From Prostheceraeus crozeri (taxonomy: Eukaryota; Platyhelminthes; Polycladida; Euryleptidae), in contig CAJQUW010014290.1 of the NCBI GenBank assembly GCA_907163375.1, positions 124,001 through 188,000 of the forward strand: 64,000 nucleotides of DNA, given 5' to 3'. Below are positions 32,943 to 45,379 of this stretch, one piece after another. Within the stretch, counting starts at the first letter, position 1, and every line of letters begins with the position of its first letter. Position numbers and translations under genes: made by a program. Below the pieces are notes generated by a model, which was given only the letters and a program-made list of their open reading frames with translations, was not told the DNA's origin and did not search any database.

Positions 32943-33440
32943 GTTGATATGATTGTGTGATTTGTATGATGATTATAGGAACTTCAAGATACGATGTTCA
33001 GCATAAAATCGCACCCTTCAAATCATTCAGTTGATCGCAGAATTTTTTTTTGAATATCTGCGTCGACATGTGACGAAAAGCGAGCGTCAGGCAATTTATG
33101 TTGAGAAATTATTTGGCCTTGTGTGTGCATCGAGAGACGCTACAGGTCATTTGAACTCAAGGTAAAGTAATATACGAATGCATCCTTGTATGATATGGTC
33201 TGCAAATGCAATGCACATTTTGTTCCAAAACTTAGGTACTATACATCTTAGTTTGAGAAGTAGGCTTACAACAGACATAAGGCCTAATTTTACAAGACAT
33301 ATGCCAGACATCGCTGATGATTTTTACAATAAATTCAGCAGATGCCGAAATATTTATTTTCTGGAATAAACACTCTTCAGATCATACAGTAGAGAAACTG
33401 ACGAAAATGCAATTAATAAAAAAGTTAAATACCTTGGATA
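32943..33440. other. No recognisable gene
   Basis: Spacer without supported features. Confidence 0.4.
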
Positions 33441-33446
33441 CCTTGA

Positions 33447-33605
33447 ATATGAAAATCAAAACCGCTTTCATTTTGGTTACAGCGACATCTTTCGCCTGTT
33501 CGTGTTCACGCTACACACAGGACTGAAATGCAAGTAACGGATGACGAATTTAAAGCACAAATCAAGACAACAGAATTGCGGCTTTCTGGCACATTGACAC
33601 GCACA
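33447..33605 (+). pseudogene. Small secreted-protein exon, disrupted copy
   Basis: The start codon and signal-peptide-like MKIKTAFILV are kept. An 11-bp insertion-like difference relative to the inverted copy at 35220-35381 puts the rest out of frame and leads to an early stop. The later part (QVTDDEFKAQIKTTELRLS) is still readable in another frame. Function unknown. Confidence 0.5.
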
Positions 33606-33624
33606 TAGAAAGATGATAAGATTT

Positions 33625-33659
33625 GGGTGCAATTCTTCGGTTTATGATCAGTAACAAGT
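33625..33659 (+). mobile_element. Solo end of a Harbinger MITE
   Basis: 35 bp matching the left end of the MITE at 43740-45379 (GGGTGCAATTCTTCGGTTTA, then TGATCAGTAACAAGT). It stops exactly where the 3.8-kb inverted-repeat element begins, so it was probably cut off by that insertion or a deletion. Confidence 0.7.
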
Positions 33660-36600
33660 AGAGTTGGAAAAGTCGGAATTGGAATTAATTCCATTTTTCG
33701 TCGGAATTGAAATTGACGATATTTAAATCTACTGGAATTGGAATTGGAATTGACTTTGATAAGCCTCAATTCCACATTTTCGATAGACCTGTGATAAATC
33801 CATTTGTACAAAAATTGAAATCACAGTACTCGGCCGTTGTGCTAACTGCACGCAGAGATAGGAGAGAGAGAGATAGATCGACAGAGGTAGCTTTATTCTA
33901 TTGTTGAATAAAGGGTGTTAATTGTGACTTTGATGGGCCTACAGCCACCGGACAATGTTAATTCAGCGATTAAGCAGACAATGAAAAAATATTTGTTCAA
34001 TCTGCTATTTAGTTATTTATCATGTAAGATAATTAATCAAAATAAAACAATTGTTGAATTTAGTTCTTGATAGGATAAGCACAAAAATTGGAGATTAACT
34101 TAATTGTTGTACACACGAGAAACAATTGGTTTGGAAAGAGGAAAATCAACCCTGCATTAAAGTGCAGCCTGTCAGTTCAAAGCACAATATAGACAGTGCT
34201 AACAAATTATTCTAATAATTAATGATTCAATTAAAATGGCAATTACATGAACTAATATTCAACTTCCAATCACAACAATTGACAATATTAATTTTCAAGA
34301 CTATAGTTATGCAGATACGATACTCAACGATAAAAGAAAAACTTTGAACTTGCAGTTCACTTCTTAATGTTGAATTCGCTTCAATTCGAACGGACTCACT
34401 TATACCAATATAATATTATAAATATCATGAATATCAGTGTCACTTATACCGTCAATCTTCAATCGCGCTCGTTGATGTGTTGTTGTTCGCTGGTAGGCAG
34501 TTGTAGTTGTTACTTCTGTAGTCAAGTTACACCGCGAGAGCCCGAAGTTCTTCTAACAGCTACTGAAGATGTCGTATGTGTTGTTGTTGGTAGTTGTTGT
34601 TGTTTCAATTTCTCATCGTTTCTAGTTTATACAAATTTTTGAGACTTGACGATAAATCCACTTTCTTTTGAAAATTGAAAGAGTTTCCTTTCATCTCTGC
34701 TCGTTAGCTTACGACCCGACCACATTTCGTTCTCATCACGGAATTTTTAATCTCCTTTTTTTAACATGGACCATTAATCAGTTTTCATGACATCATTTTT
34801 ATTGTCGTTTTTTCTTTCATCAACAATCACGTTATTCGCACATTGAATTTCTTTCTTCTATCAGTTTATTAATAGATTTATTCGCATCTCTCTCTCTCTC
34901 TCTGTCATTCTCTCTCAGCGTTCGATTCTTTGCTGACGGTTAATTTTCTTTTCTTTTTTTCACGAGATATTGAATATCTCGTTCACGAAACGAAAATGGC
35001 GTAGACTGACCGGTTACATATATACACGTACATGTACAACAGAAATATGATACTTCGCTTCCTTGATGCTTTGCTTAATTTCTCTTAACCTAGCATTTAT
35101 TTTATTCATTATATACACTACCGTACTTGTTATACTGCTGCCAATTTACCTATTCAGTCAGCTTCGTCACTCTACTGTATCAGCCTGTCGTTTACACAGA
35201 TCGATAATGTCAGGTTTTATTATCTTTCTATATATGTGCGCGTCAATGTATCAGAAAGCCGCAATTCTGTTGTCTTGATTTGTGCTTTAAATTCGTCATC
35301 CGTAACTTGCACTTCAGCCATATGTGTAGCGTGAACAAGAACAGGCGCTATAACCAAAATGAAAGCGGTTTTGATTTTCATATTCAAGAAACTGCAATAA
35401 ATGCATGCACGCAAATGATGAAATACAGTATATCTATCAAAATTTTTGCCTTTCTTTCATCATTAGACGATGACTGATTCTTCATAATTGGAAGCAGCAG
35501 CTTCATCTGCCCAATCGTCCAGACCATGCCTTCGACAGAGAATGCGATTCCGAGATAATTGATGATGTATGAGGCAGTCATGAACGGTTCAGAGAATTAG
35601 ATGATTAGGAGATGATCAGGGTTTCGGAGCTGAGGCTCCGAACCAATACCCTTCAACATATTGTCGCCCCCCCTCAACACGAGACCGAACAAGAGACTTT
35701 CACAGAATGATGTGCACCCGATGGCTGCTACGAAACTGCATATATTAGTCCAGGAAAACTAAGCTTCAACCCGGACAAAATTCGCGGTACCCTGAAAATT
35801 CCACTGAAATTTTTAATTCCAATTCCAATTCCGGAGGAAAAATTTCAATTCCAAATCCAATTCCAGTCGAAACAGTTCAATTCAATTCCAATTCCATAAT
35901 AAGATTCAATTCCGATAATTGGAGGTCGTGTATAGTGTCTTATGTTAATGTATCTAACGTTTGTTCTTTTCAATCTAACCCATGTGCCCTCATCCTATCC
36001 TCGTTGTTCTTGTGTGCCGTTCCCTGCGTCGTTCCTATGTGCGTTTTCATGTTCATAGTTCATATTTCTGTTGTACATGTATATATGTAACCGGTCAGTC
36101 TACGCCATTTTCGTTTCGTAAACGAGATATTCAATATCTCGTGAAAAAAAGAAAAGAAAATTAACCGTCAGCAAAGAATCGAACGCTGAGAGAGAATGAG
36201 AGAGAGAGAGAGAGAGAGAGAGATGCGAATAAATCTATTAATAAACTGACAGAAGAAAGAAATTCAGTGTGCGAATAACGTGATTGTTGATGAAAAAAAA
36301 CGACAATAAAAATGATGTCATGAAATCTGACCAATGGTCTATTTTTAAAAAGGAGATTAAAAATTCCGTGTTAAGAACGAAATGTGGTCGGGTCGAGAAA
36401 GTGATTAACGAGCAGTGATTAAAGGAGACTCTTTCAATTTTCAAAAGGAAGTGGTTTTATCGTCAAGTCTCAAAATTTGTATAAACTAGAAACGATGAAA
36501 AATTTACACAACAACAACACATACGACATCTTCAGTAGCTGTTAGAAGAACTTCGGGCTCTCGCGGTGTAACATAACTACAGAAGTAACAACTACAACTG

Positions 36601-37470
36601 CCTACCAGTGAACAACAACACAGCAGCGCATGCGGCAACACATCATCGAGCGCGATTGAAGATTGACGGTATAAGTGACACTGGTATTTATGATATTATT
36701 TTGGTATAAGTGAATCCGATCGAATTGAAGTGAATTCAACATTAAGAAGTGAACTGTAAGTGTAAAGTTTTTCTTTTATCGTTGCGCATCGCATTTATAT
36801 AACTATAGTCTTAAAAATTAATATTGTTAATTGTTGTGATTGGAAGTTGAATAATAGTTCATGTAATTTAATAATTAATTATTAGAATAATTTGTTAGCA
36901 CTGTCTATATTATGATTTGAACTGACAGGGATGCCGCCCTTTAATGCAGGGTTGATTTTCCTCTTTCCAAACCAATTGTTTCTCGTGTGTACAACAATTA
37001 AGTTAATCTCCAATTTTTGTGCTTATCCTATCAAGAACTAAATTCAACAAATGCTTTATTTTGATTAATTATCTTACATGATAAATAACTAAATAACAGA
37101 TTGAACAAATATTATTGTCTTTTATTGTCTGTTTAATCGCTGAATTAACATTGTCTGGGGGCTGTAGGCCCATCGAAGTCACAATTAACACTCTTTATTC
37201 AACAATAGAATAAAGCTACCTCTGTCGATCTATCTCTCTCTCTCCTATCTCTGCGTGCAGTTAGCACAACGGCCGAGTACTGTGATTTCAATTTTTGTAC
37301 AAATGGATTTATCACAGGTCTATCGAAAATGTGGAATTGAGGCTTATCAAAGTCAATTCCAATTCCAATTCCAGCAGATTTAAATATCGTCAATTCCAAT
37401 TCCAATTCCGACGAAAAATGGAATTAATTCCGGATCGGAATTAATTCCAATTCCGACTTTTCCAACTCTG
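33660..37470. mobile_element. 3.8-kb element with 1.4-kb inverted arms (unclassified fold-back)
   Basis: Left arm about 33660-35049, right arm about 36061-37470, spacer about 1.0 kb. The outer ends read AGAGTTGGAAAAGTCGGAAT, preceded by C on the right, resembling hAT-type CAGAGTTGG ends, but no 8-bp target duplication is visible. Both arms open with GGAATTGGAATT repeats, and a third cluster lies in the spacer (35806-35925). Both arms carry a (GA)n tract and the same 66-68 codon frame (33707-33907 plus, 37199-37405 minus). Arms differ by substitutions and small indels, so they are not a recent duplication. No transposase was recognised. Confidence 0.75.
35220..35381 (-). CDS. Small secreted protein or first exon, intact copy
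   Basis: A 53-residue frame from ATG 35381 to a TAA at 35220. It begins with a signal-peptide-like MKIKTAFILVIAPVLVHA, followed by a hydrophilic stretch (EVQVTDDEFKAQIKTTEL) with no cysteines. TTATTGCAG just upstream could be a splice acceptor, and AATAAA directly follows the stop. It lies in the spacer of the 3.8-kb inverted-repeat element. A disrupted inverted copy is at 33447-33605. It could be a short gene, an exon captured by a transposon, or chance. I recognise no family. Confidence 0.35.
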   Translation of the reverse strand: MKIKTAFILVIAPVLVHATHMAEVQVTDDEFKAQIKTTELRLSDTLTRTYIER

Positions 37471-39612
37471 CTTTCGAGGTCTATTTTGATGATATCTGTT
37501 TCCCGATTGGTGCGTGCGTAAATCAGCTGACGCTCTCAGCCAATGAGCGTGCTGCTGGCAGTGAGTGGAAACTTGACTTGCAAAATATTCATGATGAAAC
37601 GTTTTTTGGAGTGTTTATCATAGACTACACCTTTCAATCTAACATCTAATGGATTGGGCAGCTATCACCAAGATCAGTCGCGGAAAATGAAGCAATTGTA
37701 ACAGTGCATTAATCGTCCATCGGTCATTTATAAAGAAAGTATGTTGCATCAGGGTCGCTTCACAACTTTTAACAAAGCACAGAATAATAAAAAGATGTGA
37801 TGATATAGTCACAATCAATTCTCAACTACATTTTCATCGAATGGTCTGTGTGTCTAAGGCACTTAATGACCTGAAATCATATTTCTATCATGAGTTAGCT
37901 TCTAGTCTTCCGTCTCTTTTTGAGATTGGACAGTTGGATGGGGCCCAAGGGTAAGGCCCATCGGCATGGGTGAGGCCGGCGAGGAGAACTTGGACCCATG
38001 GGCCGATGTATCCTTAATGTATCGACAGATTTCCAATTACACCTCGAAAATCAATGTAAAAATACATCATTTGCGTGTGATTTGACATTTTGTATATCTA
38101 AAATCATTTGAATGAGAAAACTATCTTCTAAATTAGTGGATCATAAAGTCAAGGTCAATCGAATAACTTTGAGCAATTGAATAACCTTCAATTATGGAAT
38201 TGAAATATACCTGTCTTCATTAACAGAACGATGTATAACGATCAGGCACCTTAGCTGAAGCAAAAAATTATTCTTAAAAATACATACTAGAAAATGTTTT
38301 GAATGATGTGTAATAGTAGGCTTAACAATTTATTGAACGATGTACCTTCTCTTTCTAAGCTTTGAGGACAAATACTAAGATCCAGTACTAATAAAGAAAC
38401 CGAAGAGGATTGAAGCATACGTACATAAAAGTAGGTGATCATAAAATATTTGTTCAGCTGCACCGGCCTGATCGGTGGAATATTATCTTATTATTGAAAT
38501 CAAATACATCTTAATTCCATAACTGAAGTCTATTTACTCTAATGCACGTCGATTGATTTAAATTCATCATTCCGCTATTTAGAAGATCATTGTTTGATTC
38601 AAATTATTTCAAACTCTGTTGTCCTTGAAAAAAAGAAATGTTTTTCATGAATGTTTCACAACATCAGTTTAGCAGGCATACGAATCGGAGAGACGAACGA
38701 GACTTAAGATTTTTTGGCCACAAATGCTGAAGTCCATTTTAGGAACACTAGAACTGAACCGATCGCTACAAAATTTGATACATGAATTGATGAACAAGAG
38801 ACATGTATATACTTACTCGCGTAAAAGCTAGGTTAGTTCGTTTTCAGGGGCTAAGATTAGTAGCTTTGGATGTAGCGCGACCATTGTATTTGATGAATAC
38901 CTCGGAATATAGGCCAGAATTATAGCGGTTAATAATTGCCTATAGAGTCATACAAGTTATAAGTTCCTTCTGACTTATTTTGCTTTCTTATCCGACAAAA
39001 CAGCATTAGTCAATCAGAAATTAGAAGTAAAAGAATTAGCATGGATTTCAGCATCAGAAACCTATAACAGCCTATAAATCAGCCTATAACAGACAGATCT
39101 ATATCTAGATCCACATTATGTCACTTTGCTAGAAATATTAACCGATTCAAAACGATGGCACATACAGGAACTTACTAAGTGGGCAAAAATAAATTTTTAA
39201 TACCATTCAGAGATAGGAAAATAGTCGTGCGTCGCTTGCGGATTGCTCTGAATTCCTTCAAAATGCTCCGATCGCCACGACTCCTTCAGATTCGAAGAAT
39301 TCAGATAATTGCGCAAAAGTGTTCTCGACAATGCTGGACCTTCTGATCATTATTTAAAAAGTTAGCAGGTGCACGAAAAAATGTTCCAAAACTTCTCTGT
39401 AGAACTTGACACCGACTGTGTCTCTTTGTGCTGTGTGATCCGGTTGATAACAGTTACTGAAGCGTCGCACAATTTGGGGTGTTTAATGTTGAACTGGCTG
39501 CTCATTGTTCGATTGCTATGGTCTTTAGTCAGGAGATTGTGCCATTTCATTAACGTTACATGTTCTAATGCTTCCTTTCTTGTCAAACAGAAGAGACGAT
39601 CTGTCTAATTCT
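37471..39612. other. No recognisable gene
   Basis: About 2.1 kb of AT-rich DNA. The frames at 39362-39608 have no recognisable motif. Confidence 0.45.
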
Positions 39613-40262
39613 GTGGTTTCAATAGTCTCAGATCACTTATGAATACTCCGACTATTCAGCATGCTAAAATCCCTTCGAGTTCAAGTGATGATGATTTTGC
39701 TGTAGCAGGAACGCGACGACAAAGGCGCTTCAAGCTCCGCATCAACTTCGATTGTTCTGGCATCGATATAGTAAGTGGCGATTTCGTTTGAATGGTGCAA
39801 TGATTGAAAACTCATCACTGAATTTACACCACATTTACGACATAAAACTAAAAGGAACTGTGCCTTTTCACCGCACCAACAAATTCTAGTCGCATTACGG
39901 TATTTTGCAACTGGAGACAATTTTAGAGCTATTGGTGATGCTCATGGGATTCATAAATCTTCTGTCTCAAGATCTATTCAACGTGTTGTAACAATGGTAA
40001 ACGAACATTTTTTCCATAATATTGTGAAATGGCCGGAAGATGATGAAAAATTGAAGGACATCCATAATGACATCCGAGATATTGCGGGTATATCTGCAAT
40101 TTTCGGATGTATTGATGGTACCCACATACACCTCAAGAGTCCATCCGAAAAGGAAGTTCATTTTGAGAACAGACACGGGACATTTTCTTTAGATGTGATG
40201 CCTATCTGTGGCGCTGATTCAAAATGGCCGGGAAGTGTAAACGATGATAGAGTATTCAGGTG
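39613..40262 (+). pseudogene. Decayed Harbinger transposase, relative of the 50-kb copy
   Basis: Similar along its length to the transposase at 50160-51269, including the leader before the start codon. Recognisable blocks are SSSSDDDF, the GIHKSSVSRSIQRVV helix-turn-helix, FGCIDGTHIHLKSPSE with the first catalytic Asp, and SKWPGSVNDDRVFR with the second. It has at least two frame breaks before 39900, and a short deletion removes the residues between PICG and DSKWPGS. It stops before the third catalytic residue. TTTTATGCAACACGTCC near 40318 may be a remnant of the family's right end. Confidence 0.85.
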
Positions 40263-40869
40263 AAGACGAACTATTGAACCTTTGAATACCAATGAACCGC
40301 TATAGAATTGCTGGATTTTATGCAACACGTCCGAGGTCGCGAGAGAATGAAAATCATTAATTTGTGCTGACATGGTCTGTCTGTCAGTGAACCGTCACAG
40401 GTGACTCAACATGTAAAATATGTACTAAGAGCTATTTGAGGAGCAGAATCCCCTGGGGATAAAATTGGTTTAAGGTCGCCAATTTCAATGTATTCAATGT
40501 AAGCAGTCGGATGGAAAAGTGTATATGGGAGGAAGCGAACTATAATGAGTGGGTCCAAGCAGACAGCTTCTCCCATTGGATAACAACCACTTTCATCGAA
40601 GTTTAACATTGCTATGAATTCGCGAAAAAATTCGCAATGACAGCGAACACCTGTGCCGATAGGAGCAGCATTTAAATTCGTAATAATGATTTCAACTTTT
40701 GTATAGTTCATTTCAACAAAGTATGTTAATAATAACGATATCATTAATAAAAGTTCATCAATAATGTAAATAAATGTCTCAATATTGAAAATCGTGTGAC
40801 ATGTAATAAGTCAAGAAGTACATTTGTAGAATAAAGTCATAACAAATAAGTAATGCTGAATGAAAGTCT

Positions 40870-41440
40870 CTATACACAAAATCCAAGATTGAAAAGCTTT
40901 GACATGTCTATAATGAAACTGCCGCCGCGAAGAGTAGTTGTGATCGTAGGGAGTCGACACTGTTCGGAATTGACCATGACTGGTAATGCAAGATGATGGA
41001 GAGGATGTCTTGATTCTGAAATAATTCGTTGAAAGAGCTTAAAACTGATGTCTTTGCGACGATAATCCAGCGGTACAAATCGGGAGCAATCACATTTGGA
41101 CTTCTCGCATATAATGAAATGAGCGTGGCTCTGAATTCTCTCAAAATTTTCTTGCAATGTCCTGGACAGTTCAACAAACAAAGGGACTCCGTATTCCAGA
41201 GTACTTCGAATGCAATTTTGCTATATTAATGTTAACTGATTTTCTGATAAAGGTGTTTAAGTTGTCGAGCACTTATAAGCGAGATGATCCTCTTTTGCAG
41301 ATGTCCTCGATGTGGGATCTGAATTTCAGTTGATTTATCAAATGTGACACCAAGAATGCTGAGATAAGTGATGATTTGAGGAGATGAACATTTCCTATCG
41401 TTGATCTGCATTTTGTTTTTGAAGGAAACTTGTCAATTCG
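40870..41440 (-). pseudogene. LINE reverse-transcriptase C-terminal fragment
   Basis: On the minus strand, around 41380-41290, IITYLSILGVTFDKSTEIQI fits the LGV.FD region that follows the RT palm in CR1/Jockey-type LINEs. After frame breaks, FVELSRTLQENFERIQSHAH, VPLDYRRKDISFKLFQRI and SRHPLHHLALP fit the C-terminal end of the same proteins. Several frameshifts and stops are present, so it is a dead, 5'-truncated copy. Confidence 0.6.
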
Positions 41441-41870
41441 TCTTAGTTCAGGGAGTTTCTGATTGTCCTAGATTGTCTTAAACTATCTGATTAAAGAGGT
41501 AATCCATCATAGAGATGTTTCAATGCTACAGTAAAAAACAAAAAAGCGCAATAAGCATATTGGGGTGCATGTAAATTTGGCTATAGCTCAGAATAGTGAA
41601 TAGTAGATATTCAGTTGAATATGACAGATAGTAGCGTTGAATTGTCACCGGCCAGTAACCGATCAGCCAGTCTACCGGTCGATCAGTCGGTTAAAGACCT
41701 ATCTGTGACTGCAATGTTCACCGCAGTCCGTCAAGAAATTCTATAGTCAGTCCAGTCCGAGTAGATCGATTTCCGACTTATTCAACTCTGGTATAGACAC
41801 CGCACCACTTTCTGTGCTTCATGGTATTCTGCATCAAATATTGCCTAATTCTAAAAGTCATTTTATAATC
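41441..41870. other. No recognisable gene
   Basis: Spacer between the LINE relic and the Tc1 element. It contains a patch rich in CAGTC / GATCAGTC motifs (41640-41775) of unknown origin. Confidence 0.4.
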
Positions 41871-41872
41871 TA

Positions 41873-43420
41873 CACTCAGCAAAAGAGAAAACAGGACACC
41901 TCGGTTTTCATTCTCTCTCTCTCTCTTAGCAGCATGTTTGATTGATTGCATAATCACGTGAGCGTGGCATCAGTCAGCTAGACCATGTCGAGGTAAATGA
42001 CGACAGCTCATTGTCGTGTCAGAGACAATGAATTCGCGTTAATTGCTTACCGGTATTGTGGCTCTAGTCTCTATTTTAATCAACTGTTACAACTTACAGG
42101 ATTTTGTACATGTAGTCTAAAATAAAAAAATGAAAGCAAAGTTCTCAACCAAGTTACATTTATTTGGAAAAAATCAATACTTTGTATAGCCCCCACGGGC
42201 TTGCAAGAGGCTGCTCACTCTTCGCGACATACCACAAATCAATTGTCGAATAAACGTCTGAGGCATATTATTCCAGCAGTCCACCATTGATTGTTGTAAC
42301 TGCTGCATGCTCTGTGGAGGATGAGCATTGTTCTGTATCTGTCTCTTCAAGTAACTCCAAACATGTTCTATAGGATTCACATCTGGAGAGCGGGATGGCC
42401 ACTTGAGAGTACGAACTTGCAGTTGATCCTTCCGAAGTTGCACTGAAGCTGCTCTGTGGGCCGGGGCATTATCATCTTGTAGAATGCAATTGGCAGTTCC
42501 ACCGTATGCTCTGTTCATGAATGGAATTACTTGCTCTTCAAGAACCGCTTCATATGTTGATGCTGTCACATTGTTTCTCAGAAACACTAACTCCATCTTG
42601 CCACGGAGGGAAATCCCTGCCCAAACATGCAGAGAAGGCCCTTGACTTTCGGAGATTTGAACATGCTGGTTGAGAAGCTCTTGTCGTGGATACCTCCACA
42701 CGCGCATGCGTCCATCGGCTCTAAAAAGTCTGAATCGGCTCTCATCTGTAAAGGTGACCCGCTGCCATTGCTGAACCCTCCAATGAATCCGCTGCATGGC
42801 CCAGCGTTCACGATTAGCCACATGAGCAGGACTGAGTCGGGGTTTTCTACGCATTCGCCGACAGCGCAATCCATTCTCCTTCAGACGATTTCTTATGGTT
42901 TGTGCGGATAATTTGCTGCCCCATTTACTCCTTTCTCCCCATTGAATACGCAGCAGGGTAGCCGGAAGTGTTGGATTCCCCCTGACCAACCTCACCAACC
43001 TTCTGTCCGCCCTCATAGTCGTTTGTCGACGCTTCACTAATTTTCCAGCATGCTCTACAGTGCCTGTCGCTGCTGTTTTAAGCCACAGGTTGCGTATAGT
43101 ATTCAGAGACCTCTTAAAGAACCTCGCCACATAGCGGTAGGACCGAGCTGACTTAAGCAATCCGATGGCTTGCCATCGCTCAGAAGTTGTCATATGTCTC
43201 ATCTTCCTTTCATTAATGTTTGATTTGCAACAATGCCTGCAAATTTATCTATCAATGACAAGCGAGTTGATAAGAGACTCGATGCGCCTGTCTTGATGCT
43301 AATTAGTCAGCTGTCATTCACGGCACAGATCGCAAATTAACAATAATCAAGTGCTACCGCTGAAAGTCAAGATTGCAAGAGTGAGAGATACGGGTGTCCT
43401 GTTTTCTCTTTTGCTGAGTG
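41873..43420 (-). mobile_element. Complete Tc1-type transposon
   Basis: 1548 bp flanked by TA (41871-41872, 43421-43422). Perfect terminal inverted repeats at 41873-41900 and 43393-43420 begin CACTCAGCAAAAGAGAAAAC. It contains one intact transposase gene on the minus strand. Confidence 0.95.
42174..43202 (-). CDS. Tc1 transposase (DD34E)
   Basis: A 342-residue protein, normal for Tc1, that moves the element by cut-and-paste into TA sites. Residues 1-125 are the two helix-turn-helix DNA-binding units, with an RRMRRKPRL basic (nuclear-localisation-like) stretch between them and the catalytic domain. The DDE triad is visible in VTFTDESRF, LQDDNAPAHRA and RSPDVNPIEHVW, with 34 residues between the second D and the E. 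WAGIS and a C-terminal MSRRVSSLLQARGG are also typical. The ATG at 43202 gives the expected start, and no frame break is seen. Confidence 0.96.
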   Translation of the reverse strand: MRHMTTSERWQAIGLLKSARSYRYVARFFKRSLNTIRNLWLKTAATGTVEHAGKLVKRRQTTMRADRRLVRLVRGNPTLPATLLRIQWGERSKWGSKLSAQTIRNRLKENGLRCRRMRRKPRLSPAHVANRERWAMQRIHWRVQQWQRVTFTDESRFRLFRADGRMRVWRYPRQELLNQHVQISESQGPSLHVWAGISLRGKMELVFLRNNVTASTYEAVLEEQVIPFMNRAYGGTANCILQDDNAPAHRAASVQLRKDQLQVRTLKWPSRSPDVNPIEHVWSYLKRQIQNNAHPPQSMQQLQQSMVDCWNNMPQTFIRQLICGMSRRVSSLLQARGGYTKY

Positions 43421-43739
43421 TATATTGCCGACCAATTCTAGCAAACTTACATCATATGCACAGTCATGGTTCGAAGCAGGAGTTATGGACTGTATAGTTT
43501 CCTGTTGAAAAAAGATGCGTTGGACTCGAGCAAAGAATTTGCAGTGGACTATGTTTTTCTCTTGATAAAGCTGAAAACATTTATCATCCAGGTCTCGTTA
43601 TTGAATTAATAAGTAGGAAAATGAATATCAATTGAAAAATGAATATTCAGTTAACATACAGTTATTGAAAAACATACAAATACGATTGTATGCTAATAAA
43701 TAATACAACCAAGCAATCAAATACACATAGCATGATCTG

Positions 43740-45379
43740 GGGGCAATTCTTCGGTTTATGATCAGTAACAAGTGACAAGTGATTTATGACAAGTTGGTTT
43801 TTATAAGTGACCATGATTTCAATCCTTCAGCTTGATCAGCAACCACTTGTCAAGACATGACTACTGACTAGTTAATCTTGCTGAAGACCAGTGGATTGTG
43901 CGGAGCTGTGATTGGTTGAAAGGTGGTGCAAAGCATCGTGAAACAAACTATGGGAAAGCAGTACAGGAGATTCCTCCGGCATAGATTTTCATTTTGATTT
44001 TATGCTAATATAGCATCTATATTTTACGAATCATTGTAATAATCATTATGATGCCAAAGAATAAATGTGATATTAAGTTTTTTAGTCTGAAAAGTCTTAA
44101 CTGAAGAGCATCGGTGTTTCTAAAAGCAACACATTTGTCTGAATTCACTATCATCGATCATAGAAATCTGCAACATGCGATCTCCATGATTATGATAGGC
44201 AGTTTAATCGTAGACTATCTTGTAGACAAGTCAGACTAGTCCCGCAAAATAGGGACATTGCCAAGAGATGGCTGCTACAGAAAAATCGAAGCTGCGGGGA
44301 ATCGAAAAAATGGAAGCCTCCTGTTTGGCAAATTTTGACGAGGCCAAACGTCATACTAAAGAAACACCATTTCTTAGTTGGCCGTTTTTGTGTGCATGCT
44401 GTGTAATGCTTCTCGAACCAATCAGTGAACTATTTTTTGTACTTCTTTAAGTCTCAGTCTTCCTGGCCTATATCAATCCAGCACTGATCCAGACTCATGA
44501 AATTTCTTTGCTCAAATGTGCATGCACATGTAGAGTGCTACACACTCACACAGCAAGTACCAATGAGAAAATATCAATTGCGTAGATGAATATTTTTCTA
44601 GTTTAGCAATTGTGTGTAGAAAAAGATGACTGAAACATGCAAAAAGTTCTAAATATAGCAGCTTGCGATGTTTCTTAAACGTTGCATGTTTTCTACCACT
44701 TGCGTGCGAATCTATTACAGCATCTTTTAATCGAATATTTATTTACCTAACATAAAATACAGAAGATTCATTTAGAAAAATTTTTGGTAAAAAGACTTTT
44801 GCATATGTGTTCTATTAACATGCATATCCCCTACATGTGCTCCATCAATACATGTCTTCAATTGAAGTATGCTGCTCGCATTTTATACCAGAATGAAGTT
44901 TTCTCATAAATTATACGCTATAACAGAAACAATTAATTTTGAGTATCATGCGTTAAGCAAGACTGTCCGCGTCTGTTTCGCAGTGAAATTCTCGAAGGAC
45001 CCAAAATTCTCACATAAACTAGCTTATATTCCAAACTCCACTTTCTGAAAACTATGTAAGCAAGATAAATTCTTGACTTTGCATTTCATATTATTGTAAA
45101 TATCATTGATACATCATTCACTTTTTAATTGAATGTCTTCTACTTCTACTGATAATACAAGCATGATAAGTAAAAATTCTTCCGTCATAAATGCGTGATT
45201 ATGACAAGTAAAAGCTTATTACTGATCAAGTCGAAGAATTCAATCACTTGTCATAGCACTAGTTACTGATCAAAATAAACTTATCAACTGATCATGTCGA
45301 AGAATTGAAATCACTTGTTACTCGTACTTGTCACTTGTCACTAGTCATAGCGTGTGATCTGTGACCGAAGAATTGCCCC
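43740..45379. mobile_element. Non-autonomous Harbinger element (MITE), 1.64 kb
   Basis: Terminal inverted repeats begin GGGGCAATTCTTCGG at both ends. CTG flanks both ends as a 3-bp target duplication (43737-43739, 45380-45382). Both ends hold many ACAAGTGA / TCACTTGT motifs. No transposase frame is visible; a 60-codon frame at 44268-44450 is not recognised. The terminal motif GGG.CAATTCTTC is shared with the inner Harbinger element at 45648-48845, suggesting that related transposases mobilise it. Confidence 0.85.

Noticed and set aside
40406-40744. A 112-residue minus-strand frame
   Set aside because: Protein-like in feel, but it matches no family I know. It lies downstream of a LINE relic, so it may be decayed element sequence; not enough to call a gene.
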